A stretch of DNA of 64,000 nt from Pseudomonadota bacterium (GTDB lineage: Bacteria; Pseudomonadota; Gammaproteobacteria; Xanthomonadales; Rhodanobacteraceae): contig JAEWGO010000022.1 in assembly GCA_023388255.1 (NCBI GenBank), positions 33,428 to 97,427 on the forward strand, read 5' to 3'. Positions 25,366 through 36,639 of this stretch are shown here, one piece after another; the stretch's first letter is position 1, and every line of letters starts with the position of its first letter. The notes under the pieces are model-generated. The model ran no database searches and was not told the DNA's origin. It saw nothing but the letters and a program-made list of their open reading frames with translations. The translations under genes and the position numbers were made by a program.

Positions 25366-25903
25366 TTTCGAATTTCCCCCAGAGGAAATGACGCCGGCAG
25401 CCCCCTTCTGCCTGGCGCCGCCTTCGAGGCCGAGCCACTTGCTCGGCCTTTTTTCTGTGCGATCCATCCAGGATCACTTGAACCGGCCGAATTGTCGGAT
25501 GACGGGGAGCGAGACTTCGGCCTGTCCACCCGCAGTCTTCCTGGCCGCACGTCTCAGCAACAGCATGCGAGTGCGAGGCGTTGTCCGGCCAGCCGGTTCG
25601 TGCCGGGATCGCCGCAGCGGTGCGGAATCGCGCCGAGATCGAGCCTTCCGGCATCGCGCGATCTGCGTTATCCGCGCCATGCGGCAATATGCCGCGCGCA
25701 ATCGGCGCACGCCTTGACCGGCGACCATACCGCACTGCAGCAACGTTGCCGCGCTCGCGGGAGGCAATCCGCCCTTGGCATACGCGGCGCTTCGGATTGC
25801 GGCAAACACCGCCGCATTGATAAACTCTGCAGCCTTTTGTGGAGACGTGGCTGCGCCGGGAATGGCGCGCCGCCGCCCCCTCCCCTCACCGGGAGTATTC
25901 CAA
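25366..25903 (+). other. 538-base gap upstream of the ATP synthase operon
   Basis: After the phasin terminator at 25427-25454, no convincing gene is found; the open frames have Arg/Pro-rich shadow-like translations. This is the expected promoter region of the atp operon. A weak candidate is TTGCGG (25797-25802) with GATAAA (25819-25824), spacing 16. The atpI ribosome-binding site GGGAG lies at the end of the gap. Confidence 0.4.
25427..25454 (+). terminator. Intrinsic terminator of the phasin gene
   Basis: AGGCCGAG and CTCGGCCT form an 8-bp stem across a 7-base loop, followed by TTTTTTC. A standard Rho-independent terminator, 60 bases after the phasin stop. Confidence 0.88.
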
Positions 25904-26272
25904 GTGCGTAATTCCATCGCCCACGGCTGGTCCGTGGCGACGCGCACGGCAGTCCTGCAGTTTTGCGCCGCGCTGCTGATCGCGCTGGCGGCGACCGCAT
26001 TCGGCTGGCGGATGGGCGTGGCAGCGCTGATTGGCGGCTTCATCGTCTCCGGCGGAAACATGCTGTTTGCAGTGCGCACGTTTGGCCGGGGCGTGGTTCC
26101 GGCGCGTGAAGCGCTGCGCTCCGTCTACGCGGCGGAGGTGCTCAAGTGGTGTTGGCTGTGCGCGATGCTGTATCTCGCGATAGCCGTGTGGAAGCTGCCG
26201 TTTCCCGGCCTGATCGCCGGGATCCTGGCCGCGCAGTTCGCGTTTTGGATCGCTCTCATCGCAACCAGGTAA
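25904..26272 (+). CDS. atpI: ATP synthase accessory protein AtpI
   Basis: The 122-residue protein has four hydrophobic helices (starting AVLQFCAALLIALAATAFGW and LIGGFIVSGGNMLFAVRTF) in the position always held by atpI, directly before atpB. It helps c-ring assembly or Mg2+ supply in the inner membrane but is not part of the finished enzyme. The start is a GTG at 25904 with GGGAG nine bases upstream; a longer frame exists but its extra residues look random. The atpB start follows after 8 bases. Confidence 0.88.
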   Translation: MRNSIAHGWSVATRTAVLQFCAALLIALAATAFGWRMGVAALIGGFIVSGGNMLFAVRTFGRGVVPAREALRSVYAAEVLKWCWLCAMLYLAIAVWKLPFPGLIAGILAAQFAFWIALIATR

Positions 26273-26280
26273 TCGTAACG

Positions 26281-27150
26281 ATGGCCACAGAAGAAGCCGG
26301 CTCGGGAAGCATGACCGAGTACATCCAGCACCATCTGCATCACGCGCAGTGGAGCGTTGGCGATGGCGAGTTCATGAAGATCAACCTGGACACGCTGTTC
26401 TTCACCGTGTTGACGGCCATCGTGTTCCTGCTGCTGTTCGTGCGCGTGGCGCGCCGTTCCACGGCGGGCGTGCCGGGCAAGTTGCAATGCGCGATCGAGA
26501 TGGTCGTGCTGTTCGTCGATGGCCTGGTCAAGGAAACCTTCCACGGCAAGAGCAAGATGATCGCGCCGCTGCTGATCACGATCTTCTGCCTCGTGTTCCT
26601 GATGAACTTCCTCGACCTGCTGCCGATCGACCTGCTGCCGTGGGCGTGGGCGAGCGGCCACCAGCTTGCCGGCCACGATCCGGCGCACGCCTACCTGCGC
26701 ATCGTGCCGACCGCCGATCTCAACACCACGCTCGGCATGGCGCTGACGGTATTCCTGCTGATCCAGTACGTCGGCATCAAGAACAAGGGCGTGGGCAAGT
26801 TCTTCGGCGAGTTCCTGACCGCGCCGTTCCACGCGGAAGGCATGGTCGGCAAGATCGCTCTGGTGATCCCGAACCTGCTGCTGCGCCTGATCGAGGAATG
26901 CGTGCGCCCGGTTTCGCTGAGCCTGCGACTGTTCGGCAACATGTACGCCGGCGAACTGATCTTCATCCTGATCGCGGTGATGACGCTCGGCTCCAGCCTC
27001 GGCACGTTCTCGACCTGGCCGCTCGGCATCGGCCAGTTCATCGCCGACTTCGGCTGGACTGCGTTCCATATCCTGATCATCACCTTGCAGGCGTTCATCT
27101 TCATGGTGCTGAGCCTCGTGTACCTCAGCATGGCGGCGGAAAGCCACTGA
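26281..27150 (+). CDS. atpB: ATP synthase Fo subunit a
   Basis: The 289-residue proton-channel subunit has the key arginine region on the fourth helix (VRPVSLSLRLFGNMYAGEL) and the C-terminal helices with TLQAFIFMVLSLVYLSMA. The N-terminal periplasmic His-rich segment (MTEYIQHHLHHAQW) is normal for proteobacterial subunit a. Protons pass through its half-channels to the c-ring. The ATG at 26281 overlaps nothing and matches the usual N-terminus. It is followed by a structured repeat spacer before atpE. Confidence 0.97.
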   Translation: MATEEAGSGSMTEYIQHHLHHAQWSVGDGEFMKINLDTLFFTVLTAIVFLLLFVRVARRSTAGVPGKLQCAIEMVVLFVDGLVKETFHGKSKMIAPLLITIFCLVFLMNFLDLLPIDLLPWAWASGHQLAGHDPAHAYLRIVPTADLNTTLGMALTVFLLIQYVGIKNKGVGKFFGEFLTAPFHAEGMVGKIALVIPNLLLRLIEECVRPVSLSLRLFGNMYAGELIFILIAVMTLGSSLGTFSTWPLGIGQFIADFGWTAFHILIITLQAFIFMVLSLVYLSMAAESH

Positions 27151-27175
27151 GTTTTTGGGTTTGTTTATGTTTACC

Positions 27176-27291
27176 AGTGCGTTCGTCCACGAACGCGAAG
27201 ATCAAGAAGCAGGCATCCACGCCTGCACTGTGGATTTGCTAGTGCGATCATCCGTGATCGCGAGAATCAAAAAGCAGGCATCCGTGCCTGC
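27176..27291 (+). repeat. Two tandem structured repeats between atpB and atpE
   Basis: Two copies, 65 bases apart, each with two palindromes. Copy 1 has hairpins at 27179-27196 (GCGTTCGTCCACGAACGC) and 27209-27226; copy 2 has hairpins at 27244-27261 (GCGATCATCCGTGATCGC) and 27274-27291 (GCAGGCATCCGTGCCTGC). Between copies the first hairpin differs at paired positions (T-A to A-T, and G-C to A-T), so the stem is conserved while its sequence changes. The spacer between atpB and atpE is 262 bases. Confidence 0.85.
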
Positions 27292-27412
27292 ACTTTTCAA
27301 CTAACAGCAGGCTTCGACGGGCGTTTCGGTTTCTCGAAAAGCAAATGACGCGGCTCTGACATCAATCCGTTTTATTTCAACCTCACTTAGCTACTGAACC
27401 ACGGAGAAAAGC

Positions 27413-27700
27413 ATGGAAACCATCGCCAACGTCGCACAGGTCGCCGATGTCCTGAGCATGACCGTCATCGCTGCGGCGATCCTGATCGGCCTCGGCGCCC
27501 TCGGCACTGCGATCGGCTTCGCCATCCTCGGCGGCAAGTTCATCGAAGGTTCGTCGCGCCAGCCGGAACTGACTCCGATGCTGCAGACCAAGATGTTCAT
27601 CGTCGCCGGCCTGCTCGACGCGGTTCCGATGATCGGCGTCGCGATCGCGCTGCTGCTGCTGTTCGCGAACCCGCTGCTCGGCCACATCGGCGCCAAGTAA
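27413..27700 (+). CDS. atpE: ATP synthase Fo subunit c
   Basis: The 95-residue proteolipid forms the rotor ring. It has two membrane helices (ILIGLGALGTAIGFAILGG and the C-terminal helix), the RQPEL polar loop, and the proton-carrying Asp in VAGLLDAVPM. It is longer at the N-terminus than the 79-residue E. coli subunit, as in relatives. The acidic site and loop are intact, and Asp rather than Glu is used. The ribosome-binding site is GGAG in CACGGAGAAAAGC just before the ATG. Confidence 0.97.
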   Translation: METIANVAQVADVLSMTVIAAAILIGLGALGTAIGFAILGGKFIEGSSRQPELTPMLQTKMFIVAGLLDAVPMIGVAIALLLLFANPLLGHIGAK

Positions 27701-27757
27701 GAACCCGCAGCGTCCGAGCGACGGCCAGTGTGGCCGTCGCCAGGCAGGAGCAACGCA

Positions 27758-28228
27758 ATGATTCCGAACCTTACCCTGGTCATCCAGGGCCTGGCGTTCT
27801 TCGCCGTGGTCCTCATGGTCATGAAACTCGGCTGGCCGCACATCATCGCGGCGATCGAGGATCGCCAGAGCAAGATCGCCGAAGGTCTTTCGCAGGCGGA
27901 AAAGGCGCGCAAGGAGCTCGCCGACGCCGACGCACGCGTGGCCGACGAGATCAAGAAGGCGCGCGCGGAAGCCGCGACCATCATCGACAAGGCGCACCAG
28001 CAGGCCGCGCAGATCGTCGAGAAGTCCAAGCAGGACGCGATCGTCGAGGCGACCAAGCAGAAGGCGATCGCCGCCGCCGACATCGAGGCGCAGACGCACA
28101 AGGCACGCGAGGAACTGCGTGGCAAGGTCGCTTCGCTCGCCGTCGCCGGCGCCGAGAAGATCTTGCACCGCGAGATCGACGCGAACGCGCACAAGGCGCT
28201 GATCGACCAGCTCGTCACCGAGATCTGA
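27758..28228 (+). CDS. atpF: ATP synthase Fo subunit b
   Basis: The 156-residue peripheral stalk subunit has one N-terminal membrane helix (LVIQGLAFFAVVLMVMKLGW) followed by a long charged right-handed coiled coil (residues about 35-150). The ATG at 27758 gives the standard length of 156; ten extra codons upstream contain no typical start context. The stop and the atpH start are one base apart, so translation is coupled. Confidence 0.97.
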   Translation: MIPNLTLVIQGLAFFAVVLMVMKLGWPHIIAAIEDRQSKIAEGLSQAEKARKELADADARVADEIKKARAEAATIIDKAHQQAAQIVEKSKQDAIVEATKQKAIAAADIEAQTHKAREELRGKVASLAVAGAEKILHREIDANAHKALIDQLVTEI

Positions 28229-28229
28229 C

Positions 28230-28763
28230 ATGTCCAACGCCCTCACCCTCGCCCGTCCGTACGCGCGCGCCGCGTTCGAACTGGCGCGCTCGAACAACGC
28301 GCTCGGCGACTGGGCCGGCAAGCTCGCGTTTGCCGCGCAAGCCGCCGCCGATCCGCGCGTGACCGCGCTATATGGCGACCCGCGCGTGGCGCAGGCCGAC
28401 CTCGCCGCGCTGGTCACGCCGGAAGGCGAGCCGGCCGATTCGCCGTTCGCCAGCTTCGTCAAGCTGCTTGCCGAGAACCATCGTCTGCCGGTGCTGCCGG
28501 AAATCGGTGCGTTGTTCGAAGAGCTCAAGAACGAAGCCGAGCGCGTGCTCAAGGTGAACGTGCGTTCGGCCACGCCGATCGACGCCGCCGAGACCGCACG
28601 CCTCAAGGACGCACTGAAGCGCCGCTTCGGTCGCGACATCGAGATCGAGCAGTCGATTGATGCCGCCATGCTCGGCGGCGCGGTCATCGATGCCGGCGAG
28701 ATCGTCATCGACGGCTCGGTGCGCGGGCGATTGGCGCGGTTGGAACAGGCTTTGACGCACTAG
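28230..28763 (+). CDS. atpH: ATP synthase F1 subunit delta
   Basis: The 177-residue delta/OSCP subunit has a helical N-terminal domain (ARPYARAAFELARSNNALGDW) and a C-terminal domain with LGGAVIDAGEIVIDGSVRGRL, the family's conserved G-G-I/V-x-x-G motif. It links the top of F1 to the b-subunit stalk. The spacer to atpA is unusually long (182 bases) and contains a REP-like pair. Confidence 0.97.
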   Translation: MSNALTLARPYARAAFELARSNNALGDWAGKLAFAAQAAADPRVTALYGDPRVAQADLAALVTPEGEPADSPFASFVKLLAENHRLPVLPEIGALFEELKNEAERVLKVNVRSATPIDAAETARLKDALKRRFGRDIEIEQSIDAAMLGGAVIDAGEIVIDGSVRGRLARLEQALTH

Positions 28764-28771
28764 ATATCCCC

Positions 28772-28848
28772 GTCATCCCGGCGAATGCCGGGATCCATTT
28801 GGGTTTTGTTCGAAAAGCACTGTGGATTCCGGCCTGCGCCGGAATGAC
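28772..28848. repeat. REP-like paired palindromes, copy C, inside the atp operon
   Basis: The left unit at 28772-28798 begins GTCATCCCGGCGAATGCCGG and continues GATCCAT; the right unit at 28822-28848 (GTGGATTCCGGCC...GGAATGAC) is the facing near-complement. It starts eight bases after the atpH stop codon and lies about 100 bases before the atpA start, so it is transcribed within the operon mRNA. Confidence 0.85.
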
Positions 28849-28945
28849 GAAGAAAAAGATTCAGGCGTCATCGATCCGTCGATGGCGCTCCAAGCATCCA
28901 CAATCGCAGCTCGGGCTCTGGCTTGCGCTGCAACGGGAAACCACC

Positions 28946-30493
<1,548 letters not shown>

Positions 30494-30568
30494 AGCGTTC
30501 CTTCGGAAAGCTTGTACAGAACCTAGCCAGACGATTCGTCGTCGCACTTTCGACAGGTTGAAGCAAAC

Positions 30569-31432
30569 GTGGCAGGCGCAAGAGAAATCCGCACCAAGAT
30601 CAAGAGCGTCGGCAACACCCGCAAGGTGACGCGCGCGCTCGAGATGGTTTCGGCATCGAAGATCCGCAAGGCGCAGGACCTGATGAAGGCCTCGCGTCCG
30701 TATGCGCGCCTGATGCGCCAGGTCATCGGCCACATCGCGCATGCGAATGTCGAGTTCAAGCATCCGTTCCTGGTCGAACGCAGCGAGGTCAAGCGCGTCG
30801 GTTACATCGTCGTCTCGACCGACCGCGGCCTGTGCGGCGGCCTCAATTCGAACCTGTTCCGCAAGCTGCTCGGCGAGATCCGAGGCTGGCAGGACAAGGG
30901 CGTCGAGGTCGACATGGTCTGCATCGGCCAGAAGGCGACGCAGTTCTTCCGCCGCCTCAAGGTCAACATGGTCGGCTCGGTGACGCATCTCGGCGAGAAG
31001 CCGCAGATCGCGCAGCTGATCGGCGTGATCAAGGTCATGCTGGACGAGTACACCGCCGGCCGCGTCGATCGCCTGAACCTGTGCTACAACGATTTCGTCA
31101 ACACGATGACGCAGAAGGCGACGGTCGATCCATTGCTGCCGCTGCCGCCGTCGCAGGAACTGGCGACGACGCATTCGTGGGATTACCTCTATGAACCCGA
31201 CGCCGAAGCCGTGCTCGAACACGTGCTGACGCGCTACATCGAGTCGCTGGTGTACCAGGCCGTGCTGGAGAATCTCGCCAGCGAACATGCCGCGCGCATG
31301 GTCGCGATGAAGAGCGCTTCCGACAACGCCACCAAGGCGATCGGCAGCCTCACCCTGATCTACAACAAGGCGCGCCAGGCCGCGATCACCCAGGAAATCT
31401 CGGAGATCGTCAGCGGCGCGGCGGCGGTATAG
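30569..31432 (+). CDS. atpG: ATP synthase F1 subunit gamma
   Basis: The 287-residue central rotor shaft has the N-terminal coiled-coil helix (AREIRTKIKSVGNTRKVTRALE), the Rossmann-like middle with DRGLCGGLNSNLF, and the C-terminal helix with KSASDNATKAI and KARQAAITQEISEIV. The start is a GTG at 30569, expected at MAGAREIR. Unusually, the following gene is not atpD but a small exported protein. Confidence 0.97.
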   Translation: MAGAREIRTKIKSVGNTRKVTRALEMVSASKIRKAQDLMKASRPYARLMRQVIGHIAHANVEFKHPFLVERSEVKRVGYIVVSTDRGLCGGLNSNLFRKLLGEIRGWQDKGVEVDMVCIGQKATQFFRRLKVNMVGSVTHLGEKPQIAQLIGVIKVMLDEYTAGRVDRLNLCYNDFVNTMTQKATVDPLLPLPPSQELATTHSWDYLYEPDAEAVLEHVLTRYIESLVYQAVLENLASEHAARMVAMKSASDNATKAIGSLTLIYNKARQAAITQEISEIVSGAAAV

Positions 31433-31439
31433 CAAGGCC

Positions 31440-31949
31440 ATGGACCGGCGACTGCCCATGCTGCTGTCGGCGCTTGCGCTGGGCGGCGTGGGCGCCGCCA
31501 ACGCGGCCGACGACGGTCGCCTGACCGAAGCACAGGTCGGCGGTGTGGTCGGCGCGATGGAAGGCGCGGCGAAGAACCGCGATGCACGCACCGTCGCCTC
31601 GTACATGACCGACGACTGCGTCATCACCACGAGTATCCCGACCAAGGATGGCGGCAAGAAGATCACGCGCAAGGACAAGCGCCAGTACATCGCCGACGAC
31701 GCGACCGAGCAGCAGGGCCGCAGCGGCTACGAATACGAAACAGCGAAGCCGTCGATCGAGATCGACGCCTCCGGCAAGGTCGCCAAGGCGAGTTACAAGG
31801 TGAGGGAAACCTACACCGAGAAGGGCAGGAAGATTCAGGTCGTCGCGTACGAGATCGCGACGGTGGAATTGCGCGACGGCACGCCCGCGATAGCGGCGAT
31901 GGACGTCGACGCGGTCGCCATGAGCATCGACGACCGCAGGATATTCTGA
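31440..31949 (+). CDS. Exported NTF2-like protein inserted in the atp operon
   Basis: The 169-residue protein starts 8 bases after the atpG stop and ends 50 bases before atpD, on the same strand, so it must be part of the atp transcript. It has a signal peptide (MDRRLPMLLSALALGGVGAANA) followed by an alpha+beta domain of NTF2/SnoaL type: helix TEAQVGGVVGAMEGAAKNRD, DARTVASYMTDDCVIT, then curved strands ending in AIAAMDVDAVAMSIDD. The fold assignment is by pattern only. It is not a known ATP synthase component, and its product would be periplasmic. It may simply be a hitchhiker of the operon or a stress-related factor. Confidence 0.75.
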   Translation: MDRRLPMLLSALALGGVGAANAADDGRLTEAQVGGVVGAMEGAAKNRDARTVASYMTDDCVITTSIPTKDGGKKITRKDKRQYIADDATEQQGRSGYEYETAKPSIEIDASGKVAKASYKVRETYTEKGRKIQVVAYEIATVELRDGTPAIAAMDVDAVAMSIDDRRIF

Positions 31950-31999
31950 AACCCCGGACGCTCCGCAGACGCACAACAGATTCGAACAGAGGATTGGCA

Positions 32000-33433
<1,434 letters not shown>

Positions 33434-33443
33434 TTGCTGCCTT

Positions 33444-33534
33444 CGGGAATCGGCAATGAGGCATCGGCAATCGCGACATCCAAAGTCTGCGGTTCCCGGC
33501 TCCAACCATCCCGGTTCCCCATTCCCGATTCCCG
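33444..33534. repeat. Long inverted repeat between atpD and atpC
   Basis: CGGGAATCGGCAATG (33444-33458) is complementary at 14 of 15 positions to CATTCCCGATTCCCG (33520-33534), with about 60 bases between. It begins 10 bases after the atpD stop and ends before the atpC ribosome-binding site. Units built from CGGGAATCGGG are common spacer repeats in related genomes; here it can fold in the atp mRNA. Confidence 0.6.
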
Positions 33535-33558
33535 TCGAACGAACGAAGTGAGAGCAAC

Positions 33559-33981
33559 ATGAGCACAATCCGCTGCGACATCGTCAGTGCCGAGGAAGAG
33601 ATCTTCCACGGCAATGCGCAGATGGTCATCGCGACCGGCGAGATGGGCGAGCTCGGCATCGCGCCGCGCCATGCGCCGCTGATCACGCGACTGAAGCCGG
33701 GCCAGGTGCGCGTGCAGACCGAGAACGGCGAGGAGCAGTTCTTCTATGTCTCCGGCGGCATCCTCGAAGTGCAGCCGAGCGTCGTCACCGTGCTCGCCGA
33801 CACCGCGATCCGCGCCAGGGACCTCGACGAATCCGCCGCACGCAAGGCCAAGGACGAAGCCGAACGCGCGCTCGCCAATCGTACCGACGCGATGGAAGTC
33901 GCGCAGGCGCAGGCGCAGCTCGCTCAGGCCGTTGCGCAGCTGCAGGCGCTGGAACAGTTGCGGCGCGCGCTGAAGCATTGA
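33559..33981 (+). CDS. atpC: ATP synthase F1 subunit epsilon
   Basis: The 140-residue protein has an N-terminal beta-sandwich (CDIVSAEEEIFHGNAQMVIA, LGIAPRHAPLITRLKPG) and the C-terminal two-helix domain, which can inhibit ATPase activity. It is the last gene of the operon. A strong terminator-like hairpin follows about 80 bases downstream. Confidence 0.97.
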   Translation: MSTIRCDIVSAEEEIFHGNAQMVIATGEMGELGIAPRHAPLITRLKPGQVRVQTENGEEQFFYVSGGILEVQPSVVTVLADTAIRARDLDESAARKAKDEAERALANRTDAMEVAQAQAQLAQAVAQLQALEQLRRALKH

Positions 33982-34063
33982 TTCCTGCGATCCGTCCTGA
34001 ACCGCATGGCTCAAGCAGATTGAAAGCGAACGCAGTCCGGTTTCTTTGGAACCCAAAGATGAC

Positions 34064-34097
34064 ACGATAAACGCCGGCGCGAGCCGGCGTTTATCGT
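34064..34097. terminator. Bidirectional hairpin between atpC and the GtrA gene
   Basis: A perfect 15-bp stem (left arm ACGATAAACGCCGGC) with a GCGA tetraloop lies between converging atpC and gtrA-like genes and ends 8 bases before the gtrA stop codon. A GNRA-type loop and long stem give high stability; a short AT-rich outer part serves both directions. Confidence 0.75.
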
Positions 34098-34104
34098 TTG
34101 CAGC

Positions 34105-34485
34105 TCATCGATACACCCAATGCCGCGAGGCGAGGAAGCTGCCGATCGCGAGCAGGCCATCGACCAGCGGTTTGGCCAGCCACGCCCAGCGCAGGCCGCG
34201 CGCGGCGTTGATTGCGGTGACGGTGGTCGTGCTGAGTACGGTCATCACGCACCACAGTAGCGCGTAGCGGGCGAACTGGCGCCAGCCCGGAGCGGAACCG
34301 TCGCGCGAGAACGTGATGCTGCCGTTCAACCAGAATCCGAGCGCGGCGCCACTGAGGCGGCCGGCGATATTGGCGGTCGCGACTCCGATGCCGGCATGGC
34401 TGAGTGTGACCATCACGGCCCAGTCGAGCAGCCATTGCGCAATGCCGACCAGAACGAACGAACGACTCTGCCGCAGCAGGCTCAC
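34105..34485 (-). CDS. GtrA-family membrane protein
   Basis: The 126-residue protein has four membrane helices with the GtrA family sequence pattern: FVLVGIAQWLLDWAVMVTLS near the start, AALGFWLNGSITFSRDG in the middle, and LLAIGSFLASRHWVYR at the end. GtrA proteins are thought to move undecaprenyl-linked sugars across the inner membrane. The GTG at 34485 overlaps the stop codon of the upstream glycosyltransferase (GTGA), so the two are translated as a pair. This partner supports a lipid-linked sugar role. Confidence 0.85.
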   Translation of the reverse strand: MSLLRQSRSFVLVGIAQWLLDWAVMVTLSHAGIGVATANIAGRLSGAALGFWLNGSITFSRDGSAPGWRQFARYALLWCVMTVLSTTTVTAINAARGLRWAWLAKPLVDGLLAIGSFLASRHWVYR

Positions 34486-36506
34486 GGTGACTGGCCCGCG
34501 TTCGTCGAGGCCGCATCCGGTACTTGCCACAACTCGGCCTCGCCCACGGTCGACACGCGCCGTGCCGAAACCCGCGCGAGGCCGGCGCGCTGCGCACCGC
34601 TGAGCGACTGCGGGCGCAGCAGCAGCCAGCGCGCATGGACGTCGGCGATCAACTGCTGCCAGCGGCGGCCGCTCGCATCCTCGTCGGCCGCCAAGCGCGC
34701 GGACTCCGACGCCGGCGCGTACCACGCGACCGTGCGGCCGCGGCGCCCAAGCTCCGCGATGGCCGGCACCTTGGGATCGAGCGCCAGCACGATCGAATCG
34801 CCGTCGTCGCGCCGACGCAGATCGGCGATCAGCGCACGCTCCGGCGCATAGCGCTCGAGCACCCGCTCGATGCTGCCGCCTTCCACGACCAGCTTGCGCA
34901 CGGCGCTCACGTGCAGCAACCAGCCGGAGTTGGCGAGGAACGCAACATTCAGCACGCACAGGCTGAGCACGATACGGCCGAACCAGCGCGCGTCGAGTGC
35001 ACTCGCCGCCGCGGTCGACATCGGCGGCAGCAGAAGCACCAACGCCGGGAATGCGTAGCGCGCATACTGCATCGGCAACAACGCGATCCATAACGCGACG
35101 CTGGCGGCCAGCGCGATGCCCCGCGTGGCCGGGCGCGCGAGCGCCAGCAGCCATGCGCCCGACAGCGCGACCAGGACGAAACCGAAACCACCTGCCCAAG
35201 CTTCGAAATAGCGCGCGGTTTCGAATGTGATCGCCCACGGCAGTGCGACACTGAAGCCGGCATGCCATCGCGTGTCGGCGAGTTGCTGCGCAGGCAACAG
35301 CGACGACTGGAACACGTGGTTGAACATTGGCAGGAATGGATTGCCGCTCACCTGCCACGCCGCAAAGTAGCTCGATGTGGCTAGCACGCAGAACAGCATC
35401 AGCGCGACTGGCAGGCGTCGCCAGTCGACATGCCCTCGCGCACGCACCAGCGCCCATGCCAGCAACACTGCGACCGAAGCGGCGTGGCCCAGCTTGAGCG
35501 CGCACAAGCCGGCGGCCAGCGCCGCGCCGGCGACGAGCAGATCGCCACCGCGCAGCACTGCCAACGCCAACGCGAGCAACAGTGCGGTCGCCGGCAGCTC
35601 GGTCTGCATGCCACCGACGAGGCTGGCCAGTGGCGGCAGGCTCGCGAACAACGCGACGGCGAGCCACGTCGTGCGCGCATCCGCGCGCAACGCCGACGTC
35701 ACGCAAGCGACAGCCGCGGCTGCGATGAGCATCCACAATGCATCGACCGCACCACGCGCCTCACCGCCGGCCAGTACCTGCGCGATGCCCTGCACGACGT
35801 CGCCGAGCCAAGGGGCAAGCGCCCAGATCTGCTGCGCCGGATCGGCAAGATAGCGGCCGTCGTGCTGCAGTTGGCTCGGTAGCCCCAGGTGATAGCCGAG
35901 ATCATCGGCCTGCATCGTTGGCAGCCACGCGCCGATCGAGGCGACGCCGAGCAGCAACACGGCAATGGCGGCGACAGCGGGCGCAGCCGCGACCGCGGCT
36001 TGCCAATCACGTCGGGTCTGCGCGAGGGTTTCGCCCAACGCCTTCGCCCGCACGATCGCAAGGCCGAGTAGCAACGGCAGGTAAACAAACCAGCGATGGA
36101 TCGGCCACGCCAGCAACCAGCCGAGACTGCCACCGAGCAGGACCAAACCGACCGGTAACGCGAGCACGCCGCGCGCGGCGACCCTGCGCGGCACCAGCAA
36201 CGTACCCAGCGCGAGTGCGGCAACGGCCATCAGCGACACGGCCAGTATCGCGCGCGGTCCGCCGAAAAACGTCAACGCGGCGAGCCAGACTGCAGCGAAC
36301 GCGCTCGCCCATTCCCAGCCGCGCCAGCGCCGCAGAACGGCTGCGAGACCGAACGCCAGAGCGGCCAACAACAGCACTTCGCCGAAGCGCGCCCACGGCA
36401 ACTCGGTCCACGTCCGCTGCAGCACGAAGCCCGCCACGCAGGCGAGCACGCCGGCCCAGACCAGCGCGGTGGGGCCAAGGATTCGAAAGCGTGCGGGCAA
36501 TTCCAT
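34482..36506 (-). CDS. Polytopic GT-C-like glycosyltransferase
   Basis: The 674-residue inner-membrane protein has more than ten hydrophobic helices and a soluble C-terminal domain of about 150 residues. An acidic pair in the first large periplasmic loop (ADDLGYHLGLPSQL, Asp201-Asp202) is where GT-C enzymes (GT39/GT83/GT87-like) place their catalytic aspartate. Such enzymes transfer sugars from polyprenyl-phosphate donors on the periplasmic side. Coupling to a GtrA-type gene supports this. The exact family is not identified. Confidence 0.7.
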   Translation of the reverse strand: MELPARFRILGPTALVWAGVLACVAGFVLQRTWTELPWARFGEVLLLAALAFGLAAVLRRWRGWEWASAFAAVWLAALTFFGGPRAILAVSLMAVAALALGTLLVPRRVAARGVLALPVGLVLLGGSLGWLLAWPIHRWFVYLPLLLGLAIVRAKALGETLAQTRRDWQAAVAAAPAVAAIAVLLLGVASIGAWLPTMQADDLGYHLGLPSQLQHDGRYLADPAQQIWALAPWLGDVVQGIAQVLAGGEARGAVDALWMLIAAAAVACVTSALRADARTTWLAVALFASLPPLASLVGGMQTELPATALLLALALAVLRGGDLLVAGAALAAGLCALKLGHAASVAVLLAWALVRARGHVDWRRLPVALMLFCVLATSSYFAAWQVSGNPFLPMFNHVFQSSLLPAQQLADTRWHAGFSVALPWAITFETARYFEAWAGGFGFVLVALSGAWLLALARPATRGIALAASVALWIALLPMQYARYAFPALVLLLPPMSTAAASALDARWFGRIVLSLCVLNVAFLANSGWLLHVSAVRKLVVEGGSIERVLERYAPERALIADLRRRDDGDSIVLALDPKVPAIAELGRRGRTVAWYAPASESARLAADEDASGRRWQQLIADVHARWLLLRPQSLSGAQRAGLARVSARRVSTVGEAELWQVPDAASTNAGQSP

Positions 36507-36639
36507 CGCGTTCCGCTGCAGCGAAAGACCGCGATGCTAGCAGGCGTGCCACCAACGCCCGCGCACTCTCTCGTGAAAGCGGCACATCGACATGCCGGCG
36601 CGCCGGTTGACAGCGACGCTGCCCGCGGAGGGTGCTCGA

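Noticed and set aside
27176..27291. CRISPR array
   Set aside because: Only two units, each internally palindromic and diverged; no spacer pattern and no cas genes.
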